Below the pieces are notes generated by a model that was not told the DNA's origin, searched no databases, and was given only the letters and a program-made list of their open reading frames with translations. A stretch of DNA of 39,905 nucleotides from NCBI RefSeq assembly GCF_023006325.1, contig NZ_JAINDF010000009.1, positions 1 to 39,905 of the forward strand, in the 5' to 3' direction. Both the position numbers and the translations under genes were made by a program. How positions within the stretch are numbered: the stretch's first letter is position 1; every line of letters starts with the position of its first letter. The DNA comes from Kordiimonas marina. Lineage in GTDB: Bacteria > Pseudomonadota > Alphaproteobacteria > Sphingomonadales > Kordiimonadaceae. Positions 7,926 to 16,736 of the stretch are shown here, in pieces.

Positions 7926-10481
7926 CTATCGTAAAAGAACGCTTTTTATCTGCTCCTGTCGACATCGACGATCATTCGCATTTGGCGAAACATCAAACGA
8001 TACTTCTACCTCGTACCCGGCAATATATTTGGTGCATTGCTCAGGTACCGCATACTTCCCAATCCACGAAATCACATCATCTACGACGGCGAAAAGCACG
8101 CTCGTCCACTTTGAGGGAGGGAGCCTACGCCGTACAAATTGCTTTAGCCTTTCTTGATGATCAATTTCTGGTGCAACCATCCACACCACATCAAATCCGT
8201 ACGCCAATGCCTTTTCGATATTGGATAGCTCATATGATTCACGGTTAGTTACCGAAACCTCCACAGCAACCCTGAGCCCATGCCCGAACAGTGCTACGTC
8301 AACACGCTTATCGTTAGGGAGCAAATATTCGACTCTCGCAGCAAAGCCATGTTTCTTGGCCTTATTGGCGATCCGCTCCTGGAGGGCGCGATGCCCCGAA
8401 GGAGGGGCTTCTTGCGCTTTCTCGAGCGACACGGGGGCTGCAGTAGCGGGCTCCGCCACTGAGCACGCTTCCTGCACAGACTCCGGTTGTGGCCCACGAG
8501 GTGTCACTTCCGGTACATGGCACACCCGCCCCCAGTTTCGCTCTCGCTGCTCAGCCAATTCCTCAGCGGTCCTGGCCTCCATATCTTCGAGGTATCCTAG
8601 CAGGATATCCACCTTAAGGGCGTAAGGTGTTTGGTTCCGAACGGATATCGCGAACTCGGTATGGCTTGAGCGCTTCTTCATAGAGAGCAGCATGTTTGCC
8701 GTCGTTCGCATATCAGACGCCAGAGCACGAGCATCTTTGTCACTGATACCACCAGCAAATTTGATCGTCGTGTTGGCAGCGAGCACCGCATTCAACCGTG
8801 GGGAAGTCTGCGCCAGATTTTGGTGTGCCATGATGAGGCCGAAGTGCTGCTTGCGGCCCTGAATGAGTAACGCCTCAATGGTCTCGTCGAAATAGTCTTG
8901 TGCTTCATCAACATAGAGGAAGGTCGGTGTCCGTTCATTTTCCTGGAGCGTGGCACGCTCCATGATGGCGTGCTCAATGAGGGACAGAATGAACCGCCCG
9001 AAGATTGCTGCACCATCAGTCTTCAAAAGATCCTTGGCCGTGCTCACCAGCACAACTGAGCCCTCATTCAACACGTCGAAGAAATTGACCTTAGACCTCG
9101 GTGCGGAAAACAGCCGGTCGAAGGTGGGGATGGAGAGTATCGTATAAAGCCGCTGTTTAATCTGCTGCCGAGTAGAATTGAACCCAGACCGGGAGAATTC
9201 ATGCTCAAAGAAACGCTTGGCGGTGGGGTCCAGCTTTTGAATGTATTTCTCAAACGGTTTCACGCTATCCATCAACTCGATCATCGTATGGATAGTTGCA
9301 CCTTTGATGGTGAGCATCAGTCGGGCGATGTAGCGGAACACAGAGCCCTGCTTGGCTGTGAGCTCGGCCCCCAAGAGGGAACCGAAGAAACGGCCATAGA
9401 TGTCCACGAGAGAATTGAACGCCAACTCCCGCTGGTGCGGCGTATAACTCTCCAGCCGGTCCAAGCCAGCATCAAACAGGTTGAGCGCAGGCGGGTGCTC
9501 AATGTCCGCCGGATCAATAATCAGTAGCCGGTCGGCAAGTGGGCCAGTCAACAGCTTCAGGCGCGAGAGCTTCCGTATCAGATCACCTTGGCTATCAATC
9601 ACCACCACTGACTGCTTGTATTCCTCGGCCTCCATAAGGTCATAGTGGATCATGTACTGGAGAAGCTGCGTCTTGCCGTGGCCGGTACCACCGAGAATGT
9701 GGGTATGCTCGAACCGGGTTTGGTCGGAGATAGAGATCGTGAGTTCCTGGTTGAGCAAGCGCCTGAGCGGTGTGCCACCGAGATAGGTGTCGCAGAGTTC
9801 TTCGGGATCTTTGATCTTCGATTGCTCCGGCATCCGCACCGCCCTGTTGGCGTGCTTGGGATTACTTGGATCACCCCCGGAAGCCAGAATGAGGTTGTCA
9901 TCGAGCTGTTCCCGCAGTCTTGTAAACAGCTCGCGCTCCTTCACCTCCTTGCTAAAGAACGCGAGGATCATGCCCTCAAGAACCGCTCCAGCATTCGAAA
10001 GGCCTCCCAACAAGCTCACCGTAAAGGAAAGGCCATCGCGGCTGTTGGGCATCGGCGCGTCATAGAGGGGATAGAGGCACTGTGTCAGTGTGTCCCGAAT
10101 GCAGACATAGGAACCATCAAAATCCTCCAGAGGACTGCGTTGCCGCTTCAGTTCCGCCCGGAGATCAAAATGCTCAGCAATGGTATGTCGCTCATCCCAG
10201 TCGACACGGGGAAGTTGGAACAGACCTTCGTAGTCCAAAAGTTCCAAAACAAGCGCGGCGAGACGTGGTACTTGAGAATGCTCGGCTGGCAGCCCGAACG
10301 CCTCAGCAACATCCAGGGCCAGCCTTGTGGCAAGCGCTGTCCGCCCCTCCTGGTCAGCCAGCCCATTCTCATTAAGTAGCCGTTCGACCTTCGTATAGAG
10401 CCGCCATGTCTCACCCTCTTCCTTGGGGCGGAAAAGACCGTTGACGAACGCATGGAATCGAGCCCCAGCATGGAGTGGCAT
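7926..10481 (-). CDS. VirD4/TraG/HerA-like ATPase with nuclease-like C-terminal domain
   Basis: This 851-residue protein belongs to the conjugative coupling/HerA-FtsK ATPase group: Walker A GGTGHGKT at about 264-271, SVVVIDSQGDLI just after it, Walker B FLYVDEAQDYFD and sensor-like IMAHQNLAQ. It would translocate DNA as a hexamer. It has no clear N-terminal membrane anchor; the preceding 172-residue membrane protein may supply one, its stop overlapping this start by one base (TGATG). The last 150 residues have RVDVALFGHGLRVAVEVS, a pattern like the Asp and Glu strands of PD-(D/E)xK nucleases, but the usual Lys is a Ser, so activity is doubtful. No relaxase gene accompanies it. Confidence 0.8.
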   Translation of the reverse strand: MPLHAGARFHAFVNGLFRPKEEGETWRLYTKVERLLNENGLADQEGRTALATRLALDVAEAFGLPAEHSQVPRLAALVLELLDYEGLFQLPRVDWDERHTIAEHFDLRAELKRQRSPLEDFDGSYVCIRDTLTQCLYPLYDAPMPNSRDGLSFTVSLLGGLSNAGAVLEGMILAFFSKEVKERELFTRLREQLDDNLILASGGDPSNPKHANRAVRMPEQSKIKDPEELCDTYLGGTPLRRLLNQELTISISDQTRFEHTHILGGTGHGKTQLLQYMIHYDLMEAEEYKQSVVVIDSQGDLIRKLSRLKLLTGPLADRLLIIDPADIEHPPALNLFDAGLDRLESYTPHQRELAFNSLVDIYGRFFGSLLGAELTAKQGSVFRYIARLMLTIKGATIHTMIELMDSVKPFEKYIQKLDPTAKRFFEHEFSRSGFNSTRQQIKQRLYTILSIPTFDRLFSAPRSKVNFFDVLNEGSVVLVSTAKDLLKTDGAAIFGRFILSLIEHAIMERATLQENERTPTFLYVDEAQDYFDETIEALLIQGRKQHFGLIMAHQNLAQTSPRLNAVLAANTTIKFAGGISDKDARALASDMRTTANMLLSMKKRSSHTEFAISVRNQTPYALKVDILLGYLEDMEARTAEELAEQRERNWGRVCHVPEVTPRGPQPESVQEACSVAEPATAAPVSLEKAQEAPPSGHRALQERIANKAKKHGFAARVEYLLPNDKRVDVALFGHGLRVAVEVSVTNRESYELSNIEKALAYGFDVVWMVAPEIDHQERLKQFVRRRLPPSKWTSVLFAVVDDVISWIGKYAVPEQCTKYIAGYEVEVSFDVSPNANDRRCRQEQIKSVLLR

Positions 10482-10999
10482 CAGATACCCTTAATGATGA
10501 CCTGCCGGGCTTCATCCTTGGGCAATGCCTCTATAGGATTGCGCACCTCACCATCCCAATGTTTGGCGCTTTCCATCACCTGACGCAGAAAGGCACAAAT
10601 GGTTTCCAACCACGCTTCCTTGCGGGCCAAGTCAACGACGCTATCACAGGTAAAATAGCGGCCATGGATGAGGTCACGAACATAGATAGTCTCTCGGTTC
10701 TGGTGGAAATACCAGAAGCCGTAACCGACACCGACGAGTACCGCCAGTGTGGCGCTTCCCAATGCCGATTTAAACATGAAGAAAAATAGCAACCACCCGA
10801 TCAAGAACACGCCGAAGCCCCGCACGGCGGATTGTTTAATCAGACCTGGCTGGAATGCATAAATAAGAACAGCCTCATCAAACCGATATCGCTCGATGAG
10901 AGCATCCTCCTCTTCGCTAAACTCAGCCTTGCCAAACAGCCTGAATGCAACACGCCCCATAGAGCCTGTTGTCTGCGAGCGCTTGAACAGCAAATCCAT
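10481..10999 (-). CDS. Small membrane protein, likely anchor partner of the coupling ATPase
   Basis: This 172-residue protein has two adjacent hydrophobic segments (about 63-78 and 82-96; GVFLIGWLLFFFMF and ATLAVLVGVGYGFWYF) between basic and acidic soluble parts, so both ends are probably cytoplasmic. No named family was recognised. The stop codon overlaps the start of the large TraG-like ATPase, a strong sign that the products act together. Conjugative coupling proteins normally carry two N-terminal transmembrane helices, which the ATPase lacks, so this may be that module as a separate chain; this is inferred from order and topology only. The region 11000-11074 holds no gene. Confidence 0.65.
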   Translation of the reverse strand: MDLLFKRSQTTGSMGRVAFRLFGKAEFSEEEDALIERYRFDEAVLIYAFQPGLIKQSAVRGFGVFLIGWLLFFFMFKSALGSATLAVLVGVGYGFWYFHQNRETIYVRDLIHGRYFTCDSVVDLARKEAWLETICAFLRQVMESAKHWDGEVRNPIEALPKDEARQVIIKGI

Positions 11000-11074
11000 G
11001 ATTATCCCCCCTCATATGAAATGCCCTCGCGCGAAATACTATCGTAAAAGATGTAACATAACTACCGAAAGAAA

Positions 11075-12265
11075 TTATGCTGCTCGCCTGAAGCCTCCTG
11101 GTGGCAATGTTTCAGCGCTGAAGGGACGGGATGGAGCACCGTCGATCATTAGCTTCAGGGAGATATGATGGTTGGGCAGGTTGACCAAATCCTCCTTTGA
11201 GAACACCGGATGAAACTCCTGAGCTAAGTACGGGGCATCCTTAGCACCGACGCGGAACGATATCAGCGTGCCTACATTACCGAGCACCGCCAGTCGGATA
11301 TTCTCCGGTATCTGATGCAGGTGTTGGTGGGCGAGAACCAGCCCTACCCTCATCTTGCGAAGTTCAGACACCGCGTTTGCAAAGCTTTCGGTGGCGAAGT
11401 TCTGAAACTCGTCTGCATAGATGAAGAACGGTCGCCGTGCCGTTTCTGGCTGGTCCGTGCGGCTGAAGGCAGCATTGGTAAGCATCGTGACAAGAAGACC
11501 ACCAAGAAGGGAAGAGGCATCTTCGCCAACCTGGCCTTTCGCTAGATTAACGATCAGTACCTTGCCCTCGTCCATAATCTTGCGAAATGACAATGGCTGC
11601 TTGGGCTCCACAAGCACCCTATACAACATTGGATCTGCCAGAAAAGCCCCAACCTTGTTCAGCACAGGGCCAAGCGCACTTGGACGATTAAATCCACTTG
11701 CGACAAAATCCCGTTCCCAGAATGCCCGCACTTGTGGGTTTGCGATCTGAGCTATCACGGTGGCCCAAAATTGCTCGTCCGCAAGCAGGCGCGACACATC
11801 CGCCAATGTGGCGTGAGGTATATCGAGAAGCGCCAGCAGAGCATTCCGCAGAATATGCTCCATGTTCACCCCCCAGCTATTTCCACTCCACTGCTTCTTG
11901 AACACGTCCATGACCCCTGAAGCAACGAGAGGGCGTTTCTCAGCGGACACGAACCTGAGTGGATTACAGCCATACGGCTGCCCCAAGTCTGTAGCATTGA
12001 AGTAGATGAAATCGTCGGAACGGGATAGCGGAATGCTCCTCGCCATGCGATCCGCAAGATCGCCATGTGGATCAAGCAACGTGACTCCTCTACCCGCATG
12101 GATATCCTGCATCGATAGATTTTCTAGAAGTGTGGTCTTCCCGGCCCCGGTTTTCCCGATAACATACATATGAGATAGACGATCTTGCTGCCCAACTCCA
12201 AACCGCCGCCTCCTATGCCTTGAGCTGGCGTTGCCGATGTATGAAACTCCTCGAAATTGTGACAT
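11075..12265 (-). CDS. Second TraG/VirD4-like (HerA-type) ATPase
   Basis: This 396-residue protein shows GKTGAGKT (about 37-44), VTLLDPHGDLADRM, Walker B RPFFIYADEFQNF and VLAHQHLHQIPENIR, the DUF87/TraM-recognition pattern of DNA-pumping ATPases. It is much shorter than a complete VirD4 protein and has no membrane segment. It lies in the same operon as the 851-residue ATPase and downstream of the serine recombinase. Two different DNA-translocase ATPases in one element suggest a mixed motor or separate roles in DNA processing and export. The gap 12266-12347 has a small GGGG-ACAA-CCCC hairpin and no gene. Confidence 0.82.
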   Translation of the reverse strand: MSQFRGVSYIGNASSRHRRRRFGVGQQDRLSHMYVIGKTGAGKTTLLENLSMQDIHAGRGVTLLDPHGDLADRMARSIPLSRSDDFIYFNATDLGQPYGCNPLRFVSAEKRPLVASGVMDVFKKQWSGNSWGVNMEHILRNALLALLDIPHATLADVSRLLADEQFWATVIAQIANPQVRAFWERDFVASGFNRPSALGPVLNKVGAFLADPMLYRVLVEPKQPLSFRKIMDEGKVLIVNLAKGQVGEDASSLLGGLLVTMLTNAAFSRTDQPETARRPFFIYADEFQNFATESFANAVSELRKMRVGLVLAHQHLHQIPENIRLAVLGNVGTLISFRVGAKDAPYLAQEFHPVFSKEDLVNLPNHHISLKLMIDGAPSRPFSAETLPPGGFRRAA

Positions 12266-12347
12266 ACGCTCATTGTCTCCACCTCAAGTAACAACCGCTA
12301 GGAGGGGACAACCCCATGCACCCAACAGCGGGAACCGGGGTGGGGTA

Positions 12348-14096
12348 CTAGGATTTCTCTAGCCAGCGCTCGACCTTCCCAATACTTTTCTTAAGCTCTC
12401 CAGGGGGTGAAAGTTCGGACCGCCGCTCTGTGGCCCCGCCCTCTGAGTCAAAACGGCTTTCAAACATTTTGAATCCATTTTGAGCGCTAAAATTCAACGT
12501 ATTTCCCGAGAGCGAAAGTTCGGAAAACACAATTTGGGCGAACGCTGCTTTTTTGAAGGAATTCGTCAAAATATAGCTGGAATGAGCGCTTTTTAGGAGT
12601 TCGGAAAGTTTCTCCAGATCTTTCAAAAATTCCGGCTCCATACCCTCTTCTGCACCCCGCATCTTGTCCTCCATACCCTGTAGCTCGTTATTCAACCTCG
12701 CTTCCTCGGCCACCAAGCTGGCAGCCTCATAGACTCCATTCTTCAATAACGTGAGCTTGTTTTCCTTAAGATATTCCAGATCTTCCCGCAGCTTGCGTTT
12801 TCGGCGTTCATTCTGCTGCTTGTGCCCTTCGAGTTGCTCCTTGAAGGCTGCGTATTCAGTCAAAGTGCGTGCATCCAATTCGGCCAATTCTCTGTCAGAC
12901 GGAATAAGCCGTTCTATAGCGTCTCCAATCTGCTTCTCCAGGGCCTCCAGCCTGTGATTTCTCACGCTATTGGTACAGCCTTCCGCACAGTGAACCATCA
13001 GGTACAGAATGCCCTTGGTTTGGTAAGGCGAATACATGCGTCCACACTGGCTGCACCGTATCATGCCCCTAAAAGGCATCTCTGCCTTTTTACCCTGGCT
13101 AATGTTCCGGCGCTTGCCATGAAGGATCGACTGCACCTGATAGAACAGCCTGTCGCTCACCAGCGGCTTGTGGCTCTTGCTATCCACATAGCCCCCACGA
13201 TTGTCAGGCACTTTGCCGATATAGAATGGATTGGAGAGGATACGTTGCACGGCTCCGCGACAAACAGGAAAAGTCACTTTCGGGGAGCGCGCCACGTCAT
13301 CCTCACTTAGCATCTGTTCCTTTGTCCGGCGTCTACGCATCGGAGGCGTAGTGAGTCCCTCTTCCCGCGCCCAGCGCGTCAAATCTGATATCCCTACATT
13401 GCCCTTAGCATACAGCTTAAACATCTTGCGGATAATCGGTGCGCGGTCGGGATCAAACGGCTTGTCATTTGACTTTCCAATGTTGAGGTAGCCGATTGGT
13501 GCCTTGTGCGTGCAGATGCCCTGCTCCCGCAAATTGAATTGAGCCAGACGCACTTTTTCACTAGTCACCCGGGAGTGGTGCGCTGCGAACATGCCATCAA
13601 TATCCATATGAAGCGCGCCCGCGCTGGAGTTGTCATATTGCGCATAGGCAAACTGGATATCGACGCCGGCACGCATCAATTTGGCGATGATGGCATCGTC
13701 CGCCTTGTTACGGCTGATACGGTCCCATGAGAGGCAGATGACGCCCTTGAAATAGCCTTTGCTCAATACCTGGATCAGCCGCTTAAACTTGGGCCGTGCA
13801 ATGCGGTACTGCACCATACCGGCGCCGTTTACGGCGATATTGTTGTCTTCCTTGAAACCAGAATGTCGCTCGGCAATCACGCCGTCTGTGCAAAAGCCTG
13901 AAAGGGAAATGTGGGCAATAGCAAAACCACTTCGCTCAGCGAATTTAAGATTTTCTTCCCGTTGGTAGGCGAGTGAGTTTTTCTGGTTGTCCGCCTCGTC
14001 GGTACTTTTCCGGTCATAGACAAGATAGTGATCACGAAACTCGCCGTCTCGCACGGCTCGCAGAGTATGGGTTTCTATTCGAGGTTTCGTTTTCAT
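12348..14096 (-). CDS. Large serine recombinase
   Basis: This 582-residue protein has the N-terminal resolvase domain with YDRKSTDEADNQKNSLAYQ (nucleophile Ser about 31), WDRISRNKADD, then EKVRLAQFNLREQG and a recombinase domain around 200-320. A zinc ribbon follows (CSQCGRMYSPY, later HCAEGC), then a charged coiled coil at about 400-500. It matches site-specific large serine integrases, which insert or excise an element between short att sites. It starts inside the preceding 86-residue ORF (65-base overlap), so translational coupling is likely. Its attachment sites were not identified, so which segment it mobilises is open. Confidence 0.93.
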   Translation of the reverse strand: MKTKPRIETHTLRAVRDGEFRDHYLVYDRKSTDEADNQKNSLAYQREENLKFAERSGFAIAHISLSGFCTDGVIAERHSGFKEDNNIAVNGAGMVQYRIARPKFKRLIQVLSKGYFKGVICLSWDRISRNKADDAIIAKLMRAGVDIQFAYAQYDNSSAGALHMDIDGMFAAHHSRVTSEKVRLAQFNLREQGICTHKAPIGYLNIGKSNDKPFDPDRAPIIRKMFKLYAKGNVGISDLTRWAREEGLTTPPMRRRRTKEQMLSEDDVARSPKVTFPVCRGAVQRILSNPFYIGKVPDNRGGYVDSKSHKPLVSDRLFYQVQSILHGKRRNISQGKKAEMPFRGMIRCSQCGRMYSPYQTKGILYLMVHCAEGCTNSVRNHRLEALEKQIGDAIERLIPSDRELAELDARTLTEYAAFKEQLEGHKQQNERRKRKLREDLEYLKENKLTLLKNGVYEAASLVAEEARLNNELQGMEDKMRGAEEGMEPEFLKDLEKLSELLKSAHSSYILTNSFKKAAFAQIVFSELSLSGNTLNFSAQNGFKMFESRFDSEGGATERRSELSPPGELKKSIGKVERWLEKS

Positions 14097-14292
14097 GGTG
14101 GATAGCGGCGTCAGCTTGCTCCAAAGCCTGCTGTACCTTGATCTCGCGAACGAGCATGGCCAGTTCGGTCAGCGCCTCGATTGCCTCTTCGGACAGGACA
14201 TAATCTTTGGGATCGATATGGGGTCGGTTCAAACCACTGCTGGAATGGCTTAATGGCTCATTTCCTCGCTTTTCCGAGGTCTCGCCAATCAT
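14032..14292 (-). CDS. Small hypothetical protein between the P-loop ATPase and recombinase
   Basis: This 86-residue ORF starts within the stop of the upstream ATPase gene (ATGA overlap at 14289-14292) and runs 65 bases into the serine recombinase. The middle (VLSEEAIEALTELAMLVREIKVQQALEQA, split over about 32-60) is a predicted amphipathic helix. No family was recognised. The tight overlaps favour a real gene; a role coupled to the recombinase, such as a directionality or accessory factor, is only a guess. Confidence 0.5.
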   Translation of the reverse strand: MIGETSEKRGNEPLSHSSSGLNRPHIDPKDYVLSEEAIEALTELAMLVREIKVQQALEQADAAIHHENETSNRNPYSASRARRRVS

Positions 14293-15572
14293 AGCTCCCT
14301 ATCATCTAAATTGCGAACCTGACTTGGGATATTGCCCGGTACCCCACTCGGGTTCCCACTATCCCCAGTTTCCTCCGGATCTGCAGGAAAGATAAACTTC
14401 CTGCTGCGATTGTGCGGGTCGCGCTCTTCGATAACAAGCCCGGTTGTTTCCAGCATGGGAAGGATCTGCTTCCTGAGCTGTGTGGCGTCGAGCATGCGGC
14501 CGTAGACATGGAAATGTTCTGATAGCACCTCACCTCGCGTCAACCCCACGACACGACCGCCATAAGCCTTGTTCTTGTCTCGCCACGCCGACAGGATCAC
14601 GTCACGATAGATGGAGTAGATGTAGGGCGGGAGATTGAGCTCCTGACTTACCGACAATTCCTCCCATAAAGCACAAGCCTCGGCAAAGTCATCTGGATGA
14701 ACTGTAATGGTGGAACCATCCCGGTCCCGCCACCAGAGGTTCAGCAACGCAAACGCCTTCATAAGCGAAATGAAGCGCTTTATATCTCGTTGAGACCGCG
14801 GCCGCAGCACCTGCTTATCATCAAGGAACACACGCTGAATTTCCGATCGCAGCTTGGGAGTGATACGGATGTCCGTGATATGGGCGTCCTTGATCATCTG
14901 CAGGCGCTCTTTGAGCTGAGCTCGTCCTACATCCCGTTCCACCTTGGCTTCATATTTCGCCCCACCGCTCTCGCGCTCAATAGCTGCCCCAATGCTTTGG
15001 CGGATTTTGTCCTGGTGTACCTCCGGCGACAGCAGGAAGAAGCGGGTGGCTTCCTGCTCATCCACTCTCAAGCCAGCCGTTGAGAAGATGACGGACGGGA
15101 AGCCCTTCGGCAGCACGTCTTTCGTCCGGAGCCCCTGCTTCTGGCTCTTATCCGTGATCTTGATATTGATCGCCTTGGAATCATGGGAAAGAAGCGGCCT
15201 CAGGCGCGATAGAAGCTCATTGTGGGGCTGATCAAGGAAGATCAGTATCTTACGCGACAGGTCGACTACCACGCGCCCTTTCTTGGCTTTATCCGGCACC
15301 CCCACGTCATGGAAAAAGGCCGTCGGGCTACAATAGCCTATCTGCATCACATCATCGGCGGGGAAGAGTTTAGCAATCTCGATGGGAATGTAGCTTTTCC
15401 CGGTCGACGAAGGCGCATTGTAGGAAACATTGAACTGATCGGCCTCTGTGAATGCCGACAAAGCACACATGAACGTAACCAGCTTGTTGGTTCGGTCGTG
15501 CTTTATGGTGAGATCAAGAATACTGGCGAGGCGATCAGCATTTAGTGGCTCAAAGAGTTGTTGTTTGGACAT
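14289..15572 (-). CDS. P-loop ATPase with C-terminal winged-helix-like region
   Basis: This 427-residue protein has a Walker A-like APSSTGKS (about 52-59), a Walker B-like ILIFLDQPHNELL (about 109-121) and a sensor-like VIFSTAG, resembling helicase or AAA-type ATPases of phages and integrative elements. The C-terminal 100 residues (GEVLSEHFHVYGRMLDATQLRKQI) look like a winged helix followed by a disordered tail. It is the first gene of the long minus-strand operon running to 7926, and its promoter region carries one of two palindromic operators. A part in element replication or target DNA handling is inferred. The precise family is unknown to me. Confidence 0.65.
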   Translation of the reverse strand: MSKQQLFEPLNADRLASILDLTIKHDRTNKLVTFMCALSAFTEADQFNVSYNAPSSTGKSYIPIEIAKLFPADDVMQIGYCSPTAFFHDVGVPDKAKKGRVVVDLSRKILIFLDQPHNELLSRLRPLLSHDSKAINIKITDKSQKQGLRTKDVLPKGFPSVIFSTAGLRVDEQEATRFFLLSPEVHQDKIRQSIGAAIERESGGAKYEAKVERDVGRAQLKERLQMIKDAHITDIRITPKLRSEIQRVFLDDKQVLRPRSQRDIKRFISLMKAFALLNLWWRDRDGSTITVHPDDFAEACALWEELSVSQELNLPPYIYSIYRDVILSAWRDKNKAYGGRVVGLTRGEVLSEHFHVYGRMLDATQLRKQILPMLETTGLVIEERDPHNRSRKFIFPADPEETGDSGNPSGVPGNIPSQVRNLDDREL

Positions 15573-15639
15573 AGGGAATAGCTTTATCGGATATGCCCGT
15601 CAGTCTACGGCACCCTGCGACAACAAAGTAGGAGACGAA

Positions 15640-15659
15640 ACGTGCCGGTTCCGGCACGT
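15640..15659. promoter_or_regulatory. Palindromic operator 1
   Basis: CGTGCCGG-TT-CCGGCACG is an 8-bp perfect inverted repeat around TT (extended by A/T at the ends). It lies about 70 bp upstream of the P-loop ATPase gene in the divergent region between two opposite operons. A near-identical copy lies 102 bp away. Binding by the XRE protein encoded at 15848 is the natural inference. Confidence 0.6.
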
Positions 15660-15743
15660 AGCATCTGTACCTTTCCACAAGCAAACGCCTGAGCTCACGC
15701 AGCAGCATGCTATAAAATGACTGACTGACCCACTGCTACCAAT

Positions 15744-15759
15744 GTGCCGGAACCGGCAC
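15744..15759. promoter_or_regulatory. Palindromic operator 2
   Basis: GTGCCGG-AA-CCGGCAC repeats operator 1 on the complementary strand. It sits 88 bp upstream of the XRE gene. The two centres are 102 bp apart, close to ten helical turns, so looping by one bound repressor is possible. The remaining intergenic sequence (15573-15847) contains no other clear feature. Confidence 0.6.
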
Positions 15760-15847
15760 GTTTCCCCCTCTAGAATGGCCGCTCTCCCCGCCTTATTTTA
15801 TACAGGATGCCGTACCCCAAGTATCCGGTATCGCCTTTCATAGTTCC

Positions 15848-16168
15848 ATGGATCGAAAACCAACAACACTTAGAAGCCACCGCAAACGCCACGGATTCTT
15901 GCAAACCGAGGTCGCGTATCTTCTGGGGGGAATTAGTTGGGCTAAAATTTCACGATATGAGCATGCTCAGAGGACACCGCATTTGCGAACAGCCCTCGCA
16001 TGCGAAATCATCTTCGGTACCCCCATCCATGAACTATTTCCCGGCGTCTTTGACGACGTTGCCACTCACATTAAAAGACGTGCTCGCACGCTCCTGAAAG
16101 AACTGGAAACCAAAGATTGTCCTCAATGCAAGAAGGACCGCCTGATCGCCATCATCGATGCGCTTTGA
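15848..16168 (+). CDS. XRE-family transcriptional regulator
   Basis: This 106-residue protein has a lambda-repressor-type HTH near the N-terminus (LRSHRKRHGFLQTEVAYLLG, then ISWAKISRYEHAQRTPHL, about 8-46). The tail carries a CPQCKKDR motif with only two cysteines. It is transcribed away from the serine-recombinase/ATPase operon, with two matching palindromes in between, which is the layout of an element's master repressor. It precedes the RuvC-like gene by 26 bp. Confidence 0.85.
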   Translation: MDRKPTTLRSHRKRHGFLQTEVAYLLGGISWAKISRYEHAQRTPHLRTALACEIIFGTPIHELFPGVFDDVATHIKRRARTLLKELETKDCPQCKKDRLIAIIDAL

Positions 16169-16194
16169 TGCGCGCGAGATAACCAAATTACCTT

Positions 16195-16704
16195 ATGATC
16201 AAAACCCGTGCCCGGGAGCAGCTTGTTCTTGCTGTGTATCCCAGTCGCATTGGCTTCGGCTATGCGCTCTATAAAGGAAGCACTCTGCAGGAGTGGGGGA
16301 TTAAGTGGGCCGCCAAAGACAAGAACAAAGTATGTGTCCGCAAATTCAAACAGCTCATCGAGCTATCCCGCCCAGACGCACTCGTTCTGGAATATATCCC
16401 CGATGAAATAGCAGAGCGCCGCCCCCGAACCGCCGAACTGAACAATGCCCTTGGCCAAATTGCCCGAATGAACCAGATGAAACTGTATCGCTATTCAAGG
16501 GCAGAGATACGCGACGCCTTTGCCTGCCACGGCGCTCGAACCAAGCACGCAATTGCTAAACATATTGGGGACACAACACCAGAACTGCAGTCACTGGTCC
16601 CACCTCCTCGCCGGCTCTGGGACCCGGAGCCGGATGCCATGACATATTTCTCAGCGACATCCCTGGCCCTGACCTATTTCCACTTCGCAAACCCAGAGAG
16701 ATAA
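16195..16704 (+). CDS. RuvC/RNase H-fold-like protein, first acidic residue altered
   Basis: This 169-residue protein resembles RuvC-type Holliday-junction nucleases in length and strand pattern: LVLAVYPSRIGFGYALYKG corresponds to the first strand, DALVLEYIPD to the second acidic motif, and EPDAMTYFSATSLAL to the last Asp-containing helix. The usual catalytic Asp of strand one is Tyr (AVYPSR), so it may be a non-catalytic relative or use another residue. It follows the XRE gene and ends in a terminator, so the two form a short plus-strand transcript. A role in element DNA processing is inferred. Confidence 0.6.
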   Translation: MIKTRAREQLVLAVYPSRIGFGYALYKGSTLQEWGIKWAAKDKNKVCVRKFKQLIELSRPDALVLEYIPDEIAERRPRTAELNNALGQIARMNQMKLYRYSRAEIRDAFACHGARTKHAIAKHIGDTTPELQSLVPPPRRLWDPEPDAMTYFSATSLALTYFHFANPER

Positions 16705-16712
16705 CTTTCAAG

Positions 16713-16736
16713 CCCCGAGAAACTCCTCGGGGTTTT
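16713..16736 (+). terminator. Intrinsic terminator after the RuvC-like gene
   Basis: CCCCGAG (16713-16719) pairs with CTCGGGG (16726-16732) across a 6-nt loop and is followed by TTTT. It lies 9 bp after the stop codon. The stretch 16737-16959 holds no convincing gene. Confidence 0.8.

Noticed and set aside
7926-12265. Complete conjugation system
   Set aside because: Only coupling-type ATPases and an anchor are present; relaxase, pilus and channel genes are missing.
12302-12340. Small hairpin after the TraG-like gene promoter region
   Set aside because: Only a 4-bp stem with no T-run; not a credible terminator.
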